Origin: Pseudomonadota bacterium
GTDB taxonomy: Bacteria; Pseudomonadota; Gammaproteobacteria; Burkholderiales; Burkholderiaceae_C
NCBI GenBank assembly: GCA_963204815.1
Contig: CAUJHQ010000128.1
Coordinates: 1-38,789 of the forward strand
Direction: 5' to 3'
Length of the DNA: 38,789 nt
Shown: piece after piece, positions 17,171-26,630 of the stretch
Layout: the number at the start of each line of letters is the position of its first letter
Position numbering within the stretch: the stretch's first letter is position 1
The notes under the pieces: generated by a model
The model's input: only the letters and a program-made list of their open reading frames with translations
Databases searched by the model: none
What the model was told of the DNA's origin: nothing
Translations under genes and position numbers: made by a program

Positions 17171-18118
17171 GTGACGGCCGGCCAACGCCTGGCGACCTGG
17201 CTGCTCGTGGGCGGCCCGATCGCGGTGTTCTCGGTGTGGGCGCTGGTGGACAACCCGCGCCTGTACCTCGTCACGCTGCTCAACAGCCTGACGCTGGCGT
17301 CGCTGTACTTCATCGTCGCCAGCGGCTTCACGCTGGTGTTCGGGCTGATGCGCAACGTGAACCTCGCGCACGGCTCGCTGTACCTGCTGGGCGGCTACGT
17401 GGGCTACGTGGTGGCCGACAAGACCGGCTGGTGGGTGCTGGCGCTGGCGGCGGGCTTCCTGGCGGCGGCGCTGGCGGGCCTGCTGATCCAGGTGCTGATC
17501 CTGCGCCGCATGCAGGGGCAGGACCTGCGGCAGACGATGGTGACCATCGGGCTGTCCATCGTCATCGCCGACGTGCTGCTGTGGATCTTCACCGGGCAGG
17601 TCTACCAGATGGAAGCGCCGGAATGGCTGCAGGGCCCCATCCGCGGCATTCCGGTCATCAACGCCTACTCGGCCTACCGCTTGAGCCTGCTGGGCTTCGG
17701 CGTGCTGATCGGCCTGTTCCTGTGGTGGCTGCTCAACCGCACCCGCGTGGGCACGATGATCCGCGCCGGTGTGGACGACCGCGCCATGCTGGCCGCCTCG
17801 GGCGTCAACGTGAACCTGGTGTTCGCGCTGACCTTCATGCTGGGCGCGGGCCTGGCCGGCTTCGGCGGCGTCATCGGCGCCGTCGAGCTCAGCATGGTGC
17901 CGGGTGAAGACACGCGGCTGCTGTTGGCCAGCCTGATCGTCGTCATCGTCGGCGGCATGGGCAGCGTGCTCGGCGCGGCCATCGGCGCGGCCATCCTGGG
18001 CCTGGCCGAGACCTACGGCCTGGCCTACGCGCCGACCTACAGCGTGGTCTTCACCTTCGTCATCCTGATCGTGGTGCTGGCCTTCCGGCCGCGCGGGATC
18101 ATGGGGAAAGCCGCATGA
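17171..18118 (+). CDS. livH: Branched-chain-type ABC permease (LivH family)
   Basis: A 315-residue integral membrane protein with about eight hydrophobic segments, typical of LivH. The family segment GLMRNVNLAHGSLYLLGGY is near residues 57-75 and AGVDDRAMLAASGVN marks the cytoplasmic coupling loop. GTG 17171 is the start that gives a normal N-terminus; its ribosome binding site is weak. It overlaps livM by ATGA. Operon context says it imports the compound degraded by the neighbouring hydrolases rather than amino acids, and the symbol reflects homology only. Confidence 0.9.
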   Translation: MTAGQRLATWLLVGGPIAVFSVWALVDNPRLYLVTLLNSLTLASLYFIVASGFTLVFGLMRNVNLAHGSLYLLGGYVGYVVADKTGWWVLALAAGFLAAALAGLLIQVLILRRMQGQDLRQTMVTIGLSIVIADVLLWIFTGQVYQMEAPEWLQGPIRGIPVINAYSAYRLSLLGFGVLIGLFLWWLLNRTRVGTMIRAGVDDRAMLAASGVNVNLVFALTFMLGAGLAGFGGVIGAVELSMVPGEDTRLLLASLIVVIVGGMGSVLGAAIGAAILGLAETYGLAYAPTYSVVFTFVILIVVLAFRPRGIMGKAA

Positions 18119-19263
18119 GCGCCGCCAAGTGGCGGCGCGCCATGAACACCGGCTTGACCGGGGCGGTCCCGCGGCCGGTGCCCGTGCCGGGGGGTCGTGC
18201 GCCGGCCGCCGCGCCGGTGGTCGACGACCCCCACGCCGACAGCGACGCGCCGCGCTGGATCAAGTTCCTGTGGCGCACGCTGTCGCCACGCCACGTGTTC
18301 GTGCTCGCCTTCGTGCTGCTGCTGCCGCTGGTGGCCTCGCCCTTCCTGGTCTACCAGGTGGCGGCGCAGGCCTTGATCTTCGGGCTCATCGCGCTGTCGC
18401 TGACCTTCCTGGCCGGCTACGGCGGCATGGTCTCGCTGGCGCAGATGACGGTCGCCGGCATGGCCGGCTACGCCGTCGCGGTGCTGGGCGCCAGCGGCAC
18501 CGCCAGCAGCCTGGGCTGGCCGTGGTGGGTGGTGATCCCGTTCGCGCTGGCGATCGCGGTGCTGGGCAGCACGCTGATCGGCTGGCTGTCGGTGCGTACC
18601 GACGGCATCTACACGATCATGATCACGCTGGCCATCGGCGTGGCCTTCTATTACCTGGTGCTGCAGAACTACACGCTGTTCAACGGCTTCCAGGGCTTCC
18701 AGAAGGTCTATCCGCCGCAGGTCCTGGGCATCAACTGGCGCGACCCGGTGCCGTTCTACTTCCTCGCGCTGACCTGCGCGATGGCGGGCTACTTCCTCAT
18801 CCAGTGGCTGGTGCGCACGCCCTTCGGCATCGCGCTGCAAGGCATCCGCGACAACCCCCGGCGCATGAACTCGCTGGGCTTCCACGTCACCGCGCACCGG
18901 GTGGCGGCCTACGCGGTGTCGGGGCTGCTGGCGGGGGCGGGCGGCGTGCTGCTGGTCTGGTACAACGGCCTGATCACCCCGGGCTCGGTCGGCACCGGCT
19001 GGCTGATCAACGTGCTCGTCATCGCCGTGCTCGGCGGCATGAAGCACCCCATCGGCGCCTTCCTCGGCGCCATCGTCTTCATCCTGCTGCAGACCTTCGC
19101 GATCGACCTCATCGACCGCGAGCGCTTCAACCTCGTCATCGGTGGCGTGTTCCTCGCCATCGTGCTGTTTTCCCCCGACGGCCTGCTCGGACTGTGGGCG
19201 AAGCTTCGCTCGCGCTTCGGCCCGAACCAGGTGCTGACTTCCACCACCAGGAGACAAGCGTGA
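18115..19263 (+). CDS. livM: Branched-chain-type ABC permease (LivM family)
   Basis: A 382-residue permease with about ten membrane segments. It has the LivM landmarks GYGGMVSLAQMTVAGMAGY and GIRDNPRRMNSLGF (coupling loop). An N-terminal cytoplasmic extension of roughly 60 residues, rich in Pro and Ala, precedes the first hydrophobic segment, and an earlier start of the fold cannot be excluded. It pairs with LivH to form the channel. Its stop overlaps the GTG of the binding-protein gene. Confidence 0.9.
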   Translation: MSAAKWRRAMNTGLTGAVPRPVPVPGGRAPAAAPVVDDPHADSDAPRWIKFLWRTLSPRHVFVLAFVLLLPLVASPFLVYQVAAQALIFGLIALSLTFLAGYGGMVSLAQMTVAGMAGYAVAVLGASGTASSLGWPWWVVIPFALAIAVLGSTLIGWLSVRTDGIYTIMITLAIGVAFYYLVLQNYTLFNGFQGFQKVYPPQVLGINWRDPVPFYFLALTCAMAGYFLIQWLVRTPFGIALQGIRDNPRRMNSLGFHVTAHRVAAYAVSGLLAGAGGVLLVWYNGLITPGSVGTGWLINVLVIAVLGGMKHPIGAFLGAIVFILLQTFAIDLIDRERFNLVIGGVFLAIVLFSPDGLLGLWAKLRSRFGPNQVLTSTTRRQA

Positions 19264-20516
19264 AATTGAACAAGCGAATCTGGGTCCGTTCGATGTTGTG
19301 TGCCGCGGCCCTGGCGGCCACCGGCGGGACGGCGTTTGCCCAGCAGGGCGCGCCGGTCAAGATCGGCCTGCTGGCCACGCTGGAAGGGCCCTTTGCCGCC
19401 GGCGGTGCCGACGGCATGCGCGGCGCCGAACTGGCCGTCAAGCAGCGCGGCGGCGTCGTCGCCGGGCGCAAGATCGAGATCGTCAAGGCCAGCTCCAATG
19501 CCAACCCCGACGTGGCCGTCAACGCCGCGCGCAAGCTGGTCGAGCAGGACAAGGTCGACATCCTGGTGGGCCCGCTGTCCGGCGGCGAAGGCATCGCCAT
19601 CAAGGACTACAGCAAGACGCAGCCGCAGGTCACCTTCATCAACGGCGCCTCGGGCGCGCAGGCCACCACGCTGGTCAGCCCCAGCCCCAACTTCTTCCGC
19701 TTCAACACCGAGGGTGCGCAGTGGATGGTGGGCCTGGGCAAGGCGGCGCTGGACAAGGGCTACAAGCGCACGATGGTGATCGCCGAGGACTACGCCTTCC
19801 CGTACAGCCAGGTGCAGGGCTTCATGGCCGAGTACTGCCGCCTGGGCGGCAAGGTGCCGGCCAAGGCCTGGGTGCCGCTGGGCGGCAAGGACTACAGCTC
19901 CGTCATCGCCAAGATCCCGAAGGACGTGGACGCGCTGCTGGTGGTGCTGGGCGGCGCCGACGCGGTGAACTTCCTGACGCAGTACGAAAACGCCGGAGGC
20001 GACAAGCCGATGATGGGCGGCAGCATCACCGTGAGCCAGGACGTGCTGAACTACAAGGGCAAGCGGCGCGACTCGCTGGTGGGCACCATCAGCGCCGGTC
20101 CGGTGGCCGACAGCTACGACGGTGCCGAGTGGAAGGCCTTCGTCGCCGACTACCAGAAGAACTTCCCGGTCTCCGCCGGCGGCTTCCCGAGCCCGAGCCT
20201 GTTCGCCTACGTGTACTACGTGAACACGAAGGCGGCGCTCGAAGGCCTGGCCGCCGTCAACGGCGACCTCGGCGGCCAGCAGGCCAAGTACCGCGAGGCG
20301 CTCTCCAAGATGGTGCTGAAGACGCCCACCGGCGACGTGCGGCTGGACGCCAACCGCCAGGCCATCGGCACCACCTTCGTGACCGAGGTCGTGAAGGACG
20401 CGCAGGGCAACCTGTCGACGAAGGTCTCGCGCAAGGTCGACAACATCGACCAGCTGCTGGGCATGAAGAAGGAAGAGTTCCAGATGGGCAGCCGCGACGT
20501 GCCCAACTGCCCGTGA
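19260..20516 (+). CDS. ABC transporter substrate-binding protein (LivJ/K-like)
   Basis: A 418-residue periplasmic binding protein of the branched-chain/amide family. A signal peptide begins MKLNKRIWVRS and is cleaved near AFA before QQGAPVKIGLL. Typical motifs are LEGPFAAGGADGMRGAELA and DILVGPLSGGEG. GTG 19260 is the start: GGAGA lies 5 bases before it and it overlaps the livM stop. A Cys close to the C-terminus may pair with one near residue 200. Together with LivH, LivM, LivG and LivF it makes a complete importer. The ligand is probably an aromatic or amide-bearing compound used by the operon. Confidence 0.9.
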   Translation: MKLNKRIWVRSMLCAAALAATGGTAFAQQGAPVKIGLLATLEGPFAAGGADGMRGAELAVKQRGGVVAGRKIEIVKASSNANPDVAVNAARKLVEQDKVDILVGPLSGGEGIAIKDYSKTQPQVTFINGASGAQATTLVSPSPNFFRFNTEGAQWMVGLGKAALDKGYKRTMVIAEDYAFPYSQVQGFMAEYCRLGGKVPAKAWVPLGGKDYSSVIAKIPKDVDALLVVLGGADAVNFLTQYENAGGDKPMMGGSITVSQDVLNYKGKRRDSLVGTISAGPVADSYDGAEWKAFVADYQKNFPVSAGGFPSPSLFAYVYYVNTKAALEGLAAVNGDLGGQQAKYREALSKMVLKTPTGDVRLDANRQAIGTTFVTEVVKDAQGNLSTKVSRKVDNIDQLLGMKKEEFQMGSRDVPNCP

Positions 20517-20540
20517 CCGACGCGGCGGACTTCTGAGCCC

Positions 20541-21365
20541 ATGGCCTCGATCAGCCAGCTGACCCCACGGCGCGCGCAAGCGCAGCGCGCCGCTTCCCCG
20601 GCGGCCGCCAAGCCGCTGATGAGCGGCGACGCGCTGGTGCTGGAGGGCGTGACGCGCGCCTTCGGTGCGCTGCGCGCCGTGGACGACGTGTCGCTGAGCG
20701 TGGCTGCGGGCCAGAAGTACGCCGTGCTGGGCAGCAACGGCGCCGGCAAGACGACGCTGTTCAACGCCATCACCGGCGACTTCCCGCCGACGGCCGGTCG
20801 CATCCTGTTCTTCGGCGAGGACATCACCGCGCTGCAGCCCTACGAGCGCATCCGCAAGGGGCTGCGGCGCACCTACCAGTCGTCGCTGCTGTTCAAGGAC
20901 CTGAGCGTGCGCGATAACCTGTTCCTCGCCGTGCGCGGCGTGGGCAACGCGCGCTTCAGCTGCTGGCGCGCCGGGCCTTCGCACCCCACGCAGCAGGCCA
21001 CCGAGGACATCCTGCACCGCGTGCGGCTGGACACCATCCAGCACGAGCTCGTGGGCAACCTGGCGCACGGCCAGCAGCGCCAGCTGGAGATCGGCATGGC
21101 GCTGGCCGGTGCGCCGCGGCTGATCCTGTTCGACGAGCCGGCCGCGGGCCTGTCGCCGGCCGAGCGGCGCGAGCTGGTGGCGCTGCTGCGCGGCCTGCCG
21201 GCGCACATGAGCTTCGTGCTCATCGAACACGACCTGGACATCGCGCTGCGCGTGGTCGAGCGCGTCACCGTCATGCACAACGGCCGCGTGCTCAAGCACG
21301 GCACGCCGGAGCAGGTCGAGAACGACGCGCAGGTGCAGGCCATCTACATGGGAGGCCAGCACTGA
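20541..21365 (+). CDS. livG: Branched-chain-type ABC ATPase (LivG family)
   Basis: A 274-residue ABC ATPase. Walker A is GSNGAGKTT (about residues 70-78), the signature is degenerate at [15 protein letters not shown] (LAHGQ instead of LSGGQ, common in LivG), and Walker B is [13 protein letters not shown]. About 30 N-terminal residues precede the domain and have no recognised role. The stop codon shares its last base with the ATG of the next gene, a tight coupling. Confidence 0.92.
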   Translation: MASISQLTPRRAQAQRAASPAAAKPLMSGDALVLEGVTRAFGALRAVDDVSLSVAAGQKYAVLGSNGAGKTTLFNAITGDFPPTAGRILFFGEDITALQPYERIRKGLRRTYQSSLLFKDLSVRDNLFLAVRGVGNARFSCWRAGPSHPTQQATEDILHRVRLDTIQHELVGNLAHGQQRQLEIGMALAGAPRLILFDEPAAGLSPAERRELVALLRGLPAHMSFVLIEHDLDIALRVVERVTVMHNGRVLKHGTPEQVENDAQVQAIYMGGQH

Positions 21366-23599
21366 TGGCCTGGTTCGGCCGCGACGGCGGCGACGGCAAG
21401 AAGTCGGCGGCCCCTTTGCTCGTCATCGAGGGCCTGGACGTCTACTACGGCCGCGCCCACGCACTGCAGGGCGTGAGCCTGACGCTGGCGCACGGCGTGC
21501 AGGGCATCGTCGGCCGCAACGGCATGGGCAAGACCACGCTGTGCAACGCCATCACCGGCCTGGTGCCGGCGCGCGGCAGCGTGCGGCTGGCCGGCGAGGA
21601 GATCCTGGGCCTGAGCCCGAACCAGATCACGCAGCGCGGCATCGCCTACGTGCCGCAGGGCCGGCGCGTGTGGCCGAGCCTGTCGGTCGACGAGACGCTG
21701 AAGCTCGTGGCCCGCAGGAAGCGCGACGTCGAGCGCGTCTACACGATGTTCCCGCGCCTGGCCGAGCGCAAGGGCAACGGCGGCGGGCAGCTCTCGGGCG
21801 GCGAACAGCAGATGCTGGCCATCGGCCGCGCGCTGCTGCTGGAGCCGCGCCTGCTGGTGATGGACGAGCCCACCGAAGGCCTGGCGCCGGTGATCGTCGA
21901 GCACGTGGCGGCCTCGCTGCGCACGCTGGCGGCCGAAGGCGACATCGCGATCCTGCTCATCGAGCAGAACCTGGGCGTGGCGCTCGACGTGGCCGACACC
22001 GTGGGCGTGATGGTCAACGGCCGCATCGCGCACCAGATGCCGGCGGCGCAACTGGCGGCCGACCGCGACCTGCAGGAACGCCTGCTCGGCGTGCGCAGCG
22101 GGGGCCACCACGACGAACCCGAACCCGCCGAGGCCGAGCCCGCCAGCGCCGAGCCGACCGAGCCGGCGCAGGTCTACACCGTGCAGCGCGCGCACGGCGA
22201 CGGCGCACCGTCGCTCGCCGACCTGGCGCCGCGCACCGTGCGCGGCTACAACCGCTGGAACGCGGGCGGCACCGCCGGCCCGGCCAGCGACGTTCCGCGC
22301 GACGCGCCGCCGCAGGCGCACACGGCCCTGCCGCCGGCCACGAGCGCGCAGGTGCTCGAATTCCCGGTGGCCGCCACCAGTGGCCGCGCGGCCTACGTGG
22401 CCGGCACCTTCGACACCAAGGCGCGCGAGCTGTTCTACCTGCGCCAGTGTCTGGAAAAGCTCGGCCTGCGCGTGGTGACCGTGGACCTGTCGACCAGCGG
22501 CAAGCCGTCGCCGGCCAGCGTGCACCCGCGCGAGGTGGCGCGCCACCACCCGCAGGGCGAGGCGGCGGGGTTCAGCGGCGACCGCGGCAGCGCCGTCGCC
22601 GGCATGGCAGTGGCCTTCGAGCAGTACGTGCGCACACGGCGCGACCTGGGCGGCCTGATCTCCGCCGGCGGCTCCGGCGGCACCACGCTGGCCACCGCCG
22701 GCATGCGCGCGCTGTCGATCGGCGTGCCCAAGCTGATGGTCAGCACGATGGCCAGCGGCGACACGCGGCCCTACGTGGGCCCGAGCGACATCTGCATGGT
22801 GTACAGCGTGACCGACGTCCAGGGCATCAACCGCATCAGCGAGAAGGTGCTGGCCAACGCCGCGCACGCGCTCGCCGGCATGGTCACGCACCCGGTGGCC
22901 GAAAGCGCCGTCACGAAGCCGGCGCTGGGGCTGACGATGTTCGGCGTCACCACGCCCTGCGTGCAGTCGGTGACGAAGCGCCTGCAGGACGATTTCGACT
23001 GCCTCGTCTTCCACGCCACCGGCGTGGGCGGGCAGAGCCTGGAGAAGCTGGCCGACTCGGGCCTGCTGGCCGGCGTGATCGACGTCAGCACCACCGAAGT
23101 GGCCGACGAGATCGTCGGCGGCGTGCTGTCCGCCGGCCCCGCGCGGCTGGACGTGTTCGCGCGCCACGCCATCCCGTACGTGGGCAGCTGCGGCGCGCTG
23201 GACATGGTGAACTTCGGCGCCTTCGACACCGTGCCCGAGCGCTTCCGGGCGCGCCGGCTCTACCGCCACAACCCCACGGTGACGCTGATGCGCACCACGG
23301 CCGACGAGTGCCGCGCCATCGGCGAGTTCATTGCCGCCAAGCTCAACGCGATGGCCGGGCCGGTGCGCTTCCTGATCCCCGAAGGCGGCGTCTCGGCGAT
23401 CGACAAGCCGGGCCAGCCCTTCCACGACCCCGAGGCCGACCGCGTGCTCTTCACGACGATCGAGCAGCACTTCCGCGCCGGCGCGCAGCGCAAGCTTGTC
23501 CGCCTGCCGCAGCACATCAACGACGACGCCTTCGCCGACGCGCTGGTGGCCGCCTGGCACGAAGTGCAGCAGGCCGCCGGCACCGCGCGTCGCGCCTGA
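21365..23599 (+). CDS. Fusion of LivF-type ABC ATPase and Tm-1-like (UPF0261) domain
   Basis: A 744-residue two-part protein. Residues about 15-245 are a LivF ATPase: Walker [10 protein letters not shown], signature [15 protein letters not shown], Walker [15 protein letters not shown] linker rich in Pro, Ala and Glu spans about 246-338. Residues about 340-735 form a complete UPF0261/Tm-1-like domain, from [18 protein letters not shown] through the phosphate-binding [10 protein letters not shown] and [13 protein letters not shown] to [12 protein letters not shown]. LivF alone is normally about 235 residues. The reading frame is unbroken through the linker, so the fusion is real in this sequence. 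The next gene encodes the TIM-barrel partner found in the same chain in plant Tm-1. A metabolic role coupled to import is inferred. Confidence 0.93.
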   Translation: MAWFGRDGGDGKKSAAPLLVIEGLDVYYGRAHALQGVSLTLAHGVQGIVGRNGMGKTTLCNAITGLVPARGSVRLAGEEILGLSPNQITQRGIAYVPQGRRVWPSLSVDETLKLVARRKRDVERVYTMFPRLAERKGNGGGQLSGGEQQMLAIGRALLLEPRLLVMDEPTEGLAPVIVEHVAASLRTLAAEGDIAILLIEQNLGVALDVADTVGVMVNGRIAHQMPAAQLAADRDLQERLLGVRSGGHHDEPEPAEAEPASAEPTEPAQVYTVQRAHGDGAPSLADLAPRTVRGYNRWNAGGTAGPASDVPRDAPPQAHTALPPATSAQVLEFPVAATSGRAAYVAGTFDTKARELFYLRQCLEKLGLRVVTVDLSTSGKPSPASVHPREVARHHPQGEAAGFSGDRGSAVAGMAVAFEQYVRTRRDLGGLISAGGSGGTTLATAGMRALSIGVPKLMVSTMASGDTRPYVGPSDICMVYSVTDVQGINRISEKVLANAAHALAGMVTHPVAESAVTKPALGLTMFGVTTPCVQSVTKRLQDDFDCLVFHATGVGGQSLEKLADSGLLAGVIDVSTTEVADEIVGGVLSAGPARLDVFARHAIPYVGSCGALDMVNFGAFDTVPERFRARRLYRHNPTVTLMRTTADECRAIGEFIAAKLNAMAGPVRFLIPEGGVSAIDKPGQPFHDPEADRVLFTTIEQHFRAGAQRKLVRLPQHINDDAFADALVAAWHEVQQAAGTARRA

Positions 23600-23618
23600 A
23601 CCCGAGGACCCGCCCGCC

Positions 23619-24449
23619 ATGCCCCGCATCGACCGCCAGACCCTGCTGGACCGCTTCCGCGCGAAGATCGCCGCCGGCCGCCCGCTCATCGGCGGTGGTG
23701 CCGGCACGGGCCTGTCGGCCAAGTGCGAGGAAGCGGGCGGCATCGACCTCATCGTCATCTACAACTCCGGCCGCTACCGCATGGCCGGGCGCGGGTCGCT
23801 GGCCGGCCTGATGGCCTACGGCAACGCCAACGAGGTCGTCTGCGAGATGGCGCGGGAGGTGCTGCCCGTGGTGAAGCACACGCCGGTGCTGGCTGGCGTG
23901 AACGGCACCGACCCGTTCATGATCCCGGACCAGTTCCTGCGCCGGCTGATCGACCTGGGCTTCAGCGGCATCCAGAACTTCCCCACCGTGGGCCTGATCG
24001 ACGGCACTTTCCGCGCCAACCTGGAAGAAACCGGCATGAGCTACGCGCTCGAGGTGGACTTCGTCCGCCAGGCGCGCGCGATGGACCTGCTGACCACGCC
24101 CTACGTCTTCTGCGAGGCCGACGCGCGCGCGATGGCCGGCGCCGGCGCCGACATCGTGGTCTGCCACATGGGCCTGACGACCGGCGGTGCCATCGGCGCC
24201 GAAACGGCGATGAAGCTCGCCGACTGCGTGGCCCCCATCAACGCCTGGGCCGCGGCGGCGCGGGCGGTGAACCCGCAGGTCATCGTGCTGTGCCACGGTG
24301 GCCCCATCGCGACCCCGGACGACGCGCAGTTCATCCTGCGCCACTGCCCGGCCTGCGACGGCTTCTACGGCGCCAGCTCGATGGAGCGCCTGCCCACCGA
24401 GGTGGCGCTGACCGACACGACGCGGCGCTTCACCCAGATCACGCGATAA
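23619..24449 (+). CDS. PEP-hydrolase-family TIM-barrel protein (Tm-1 C-terminal-like)
   Basis: A 276-residue TIM-barrel protein of the family annotated 'phosphoenolpyruvate hydrolase' (PF09370), corresponding to the C-terminal half of plant Tm-1. Landmarks are [18 protein letters not shown] near the N-terminus, [24 protein letters not shown] and [13 protein letters not shown]. The ATG at 23619 is preceded by GAGGA (23604-23608). It lies 19 bp after the LivF/Tm-1 fusion. The true reaction of this family is not established as far as I know. Its obligate neighbour status with UPF0261 suggests that the two act together on one substrate. Confidence 0.87.
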   Translation: MPRIDRQTLLDRFRAKIAAGRPLIGGGAGTGLSAKCEEAGGIDLIVIYNSGRYRMAGRGSLAGLMAYGNANEVVCEMAREVLPVVKHTPVLAGVNGTDPFMIPDQFLRRLIDLGFSGIQNFPTVGLIDGTFRANLEETGMSYALEVDFVRQARAMDLLTTPYVFCEADARAMAGAGADIVVCHMGLTTGGAIGAETAMKLADCVAPINAWAAAARAVNPQVIVLCHGGPIATPDDAQFILRHCPACDGFYGASSMERLPTEVALTDTTRRFTQITR

Positions 24450-24468
24450 CGAGTTCCAGGAGACCCCC

Positions 24469-26166
24469 ATGACCGGCGCAGCATTCGGCAGTTTCATTCT
24501 TGCGTTGATCGTCGTCGCGATCGTCGTTGCCCTCGGCGTGTGGCTGCTGCACTGGCTGTACCTGCGCAGCAGCAAGGAGCGCGCCTTCGTGCGCACGGGG
24601 CTGGGCGGCCAGAAGGTGGTGCTGGACGGCGGCGCCTTCGTGCTGCCCATCGTGCACGACGTGATCCCGGTGAACATGAACACGCTGCGGCTGGAGGTGC
24701 TGCGCGGCCGCGACAAGGCGCTGATCACCAAGGACCGCATGCGCGTGGACGTGATCGCCGAGTTCTACGTGCGCGTCGCGGCCCAGCCCGAAGCGGTGGC
24801 CGCCGCCGCGCAGACGCTGGGCCTGCGCACGATGGAACCCGAGCAGCTGAAGGAACTGGTCGAGGGCAAGTTCATCGATGCGCTGCGCACCGCCGCCGCC
24901 GAGATGACGATGGAGGAACTGCACGAGAAGCGCGGCACCTACGTCAAGCGCGTGCGCGAAGCGGTGGCCGGCGACCTGACGAAGAACGGCCTGGAACTCG
25001 AGGCCGCGTCGCTGACGCAGCTGGACCAGACCAGCATGGAGTTCTTCAACCCCAGCAACGCCTTCGACGCCGAGGGCCTGACGCGCCTGACCGAGCAGAT
25101 CGAGCACCGCAAGAAGCAGCGCAACGACGTCGAGCAGGACACGCTGATCGCCATCCGCAACAAGAACCTCGAGGCCGAGAAGCTCAGCCTGGGCATCGAC
25201 CGCGAGAGCGAATACGCGCGGCTCGCGCAGCAGCGCGAGGTCGAGATCGCGCGCGCCCGCCAGCGCGCCGACGTGGCCAGCGAACGCGCGCAGCGCGAGC
25301 AGGAGGCCGAGGGCGCGCAGATCACCGCCAAGCAGACCATCGAGACCGCGCGCATCCGTTCCGACCAGACGCTGGAGCAGGACCGCATCGCGAAGGAGCG
25401 CGCCGTCCAGGCCGCCGAGATCGAGCGCCGCAAGCAGCTGGAGCTGGCCGAGCAGCAGCGCGCCATCGCCGTGGCGCGCGAGAGCAAGGCCCAGAGCGAG
25501 GCGCAGGCCGAGGCCGAGGCCGCGCGCGCGCTGGCCGTGGCCGCCGAGGAGAAGGTCTTCACCGCGCGCGAGGTCGAGATGGCCGAGCGCAAGAAGGCCA
25601 TCGAGCTGATTGCCGCGGCGCAGGCCGCCGAGCGCGAGGCGCTGCGCCTGACCAGCGCCGCCGCCGCCGAGAAGACGGCCAGCGCCGACCGCGGCGCCGC
25701 GCTGCTGGCGCAGGCCAACGCCGACGCCGAGGCGGACAAGATCCGCAGCCTGGCCGCGCGCGTGCGCGCCGAGATCGAGGCCGAGGCGCTGCGCTGGATG
25801 AACGAGGCGCACAACATGCTGTCGCCCGACGCGCGCGCCTCCGCGCTGCGCCTGAAGCTGGTCGAGAAGGCCGAGGCCATCATCCGCGAGTCGGTGCGCC
25901 CGATGGAGCGCATCGAGGGCATCAAGATCCTGCACGTCGACGGGCTGGGTGGCGGTGGCGGCGGCAGCAACGGCGTCGGCGACGCCAACGGCGGCGGCTT
26001 CGCCGACGGCGTGGTGAACTCGGCGCTGCGCTTCCGCGCGCAGGCGCCGCTGGTGGACCAGCTGCTGAAGGAGATCGGCCTGGACGCCGGCGACCTGGGC
26101 CGGCTGACCGCCGGCACCACCGGCACGCAGGCGCTGCCGCCGGCGGCGGCGGCTCCCAAGGATTGA
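24469..26166 (+). CDS. Flotillin-like SPFH-domain membrane protein
   Basis: A 565-residue flotillin (FloT/YqiK type). An N-terminal membrane helix (about 8-33) is followed by an SPFH/band-7 domain (about 35-220) and a very long Ala/Glu/Arg-rich coiled coil (about 215-470) with repeated EAQAEAEAARA-like heptads. A Gly-rich segment near 488-510 leads to a short C-terminal helix. AGGAG precedes the ATG. Flotillins organise membrane microdomains and assemble protein complexes. Here the gene sits inside a catabolic/transport operon, 20 bp after the TIM-barrel gene, so it may scaffold the importer and its partner enzymes. That role is inference. Confidence 0.9.
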   Translation: MTGAAFGSFILALIVVAIVVALGVWLLHWLYLRSSKERAFVRTGLGGQKVVLDGGAFVLPIVHDVIPVNMNTLRLEVLRGRDKALITKDRMRVDVIAEFYVRVAAQPEAVAAAAQTLGLRTMEPEQLKELVEGKFIDALRTAAAEMTMEELHEKRGTYVKRVREAVAGDLTKNGLELEAASLTQLDQTSMEFFNPSNAFDAEGLTRLTEQIEHRKKQRNDVEQDTLIAIRNKNLEAEKLSLGIDRESEYARLAQQREVEIARARQRADVASERAQREQEAEGAQITAKQTIETARIRSDQTLEQDRIAKERAVQAAEIERRKQLELAEQQRAIAVARESKAQSEAQAEAEAARALAVAAEEKVFTAREVEMAERKKAIELIAAAQAAEREALRLTSAAAAEKTASADRGAALLAQANADAEADKIRSLAARVRAEIEAEALRWMNEAHNMLSPDARASALRLKLVEKAEAIIRESVRPMERIEGIKILHVDGLGGGGGGSNGVGDANGGGFADGVVNSALRFRAQAPLVDQLLKEIGLDAGDLGRLTAGTTGTQALPPAAAAPKD

Positions 26167-26176
26167 GGATCCGGCC

Positions 26177-26617
26177 GTGATCAAGGTCTACGTCTCCAGC
26201 GTCATCGACGCCAGCGCCGACAACGTGTGGGCGCGCATCCGCGACTTCAACGCGCTGCCGCTGTGGCACCCGGCCATCGCCGACAGCCGCATCGAGAACA
26301 ACGAGCCGAGCGACCGCGTCGGCTGCATCCGCCACTTCCACACGCGCGACGGCGGCCTGATCCGCGAGCGGCTGCTGGGACTGAGCGACTACGACTACAC
26401 CTGCACCTACGAGATCCTCGAAAGCCCGATGGGCGTGGCCGACTACGTGGCCACGCTCAAGCTCACGCCGGTGACCGACGGCAACCGCTGCTTCGCCGAG
26501 TGGAGCGCCGAGTTCGAGTGCGCCGAGGGCCGCGAGCGCGAGCTGACCGACACCATCGGCGGCGGCGTGTTCCAGGGCGGCTTCGACGCGCTGAAGCGGC
26601 ATTTCGCGCGGCGTTGA
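26177..26617 (+). CDS. SRPBCC (START/Bet v1-like) protein
   Basis: A 146-residue single-domain SRPBCC protein starting at GTG 26177. It opens with VYVSSVIDASADNVWARIRDF, the classic first strand and helix of the polyketide-cyclase/MxaD-like family, and ends in a long helix. The fold makes a deep hydrophobic pocket for aromatic or lipid-like ligands. It closely resembles the N-terminal domain of the next gene, showing a recent duplication. It may bind or cyclise a pathway intermediate. No catalytic residue can be assigned. Confidence 0.82.
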   Translation: MIKVYVSSVIDASADNVWARIRDFNALPLWHPAIADSRIENNEPSDRVGCIRHFHTRDGGLIRERLLGLSDYDYTCTYEILESPMGVADYVATLKLTPVTDGNRCFAEWSAEFECAEGRERELTDTIGGGVFQGGFDALKRHFARR

Positions 26618-26630
26618 TCCGGGCCGCGCC

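Noticed and set aside
18909..21362. An 817-residue minus-strand open frame across livM, the binding protein and livG
   Set aside because: It spans three clear plus-strand genes and encodes low-complexity sequence. No ribosome binding site or domain was seen.
17171..23599. Calling the Liv-type genes a leucine/isoleucine/valine transporter
   Set aside because: The family is broad and includes amide, urea and aromatic importers. The operon's hydrolases and missing amino-acid genes argue against a housekeeping role.
21344..23758. An 804-residue open frame on the minus strand opposite the LivF/Tm-1 gene
   Set aside because: It is antisense to a gene with unbroken domain matches. The translation is His/Arg/Gly/Ala-rich without any motif. 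Long antisense frames are expected at this GC content.
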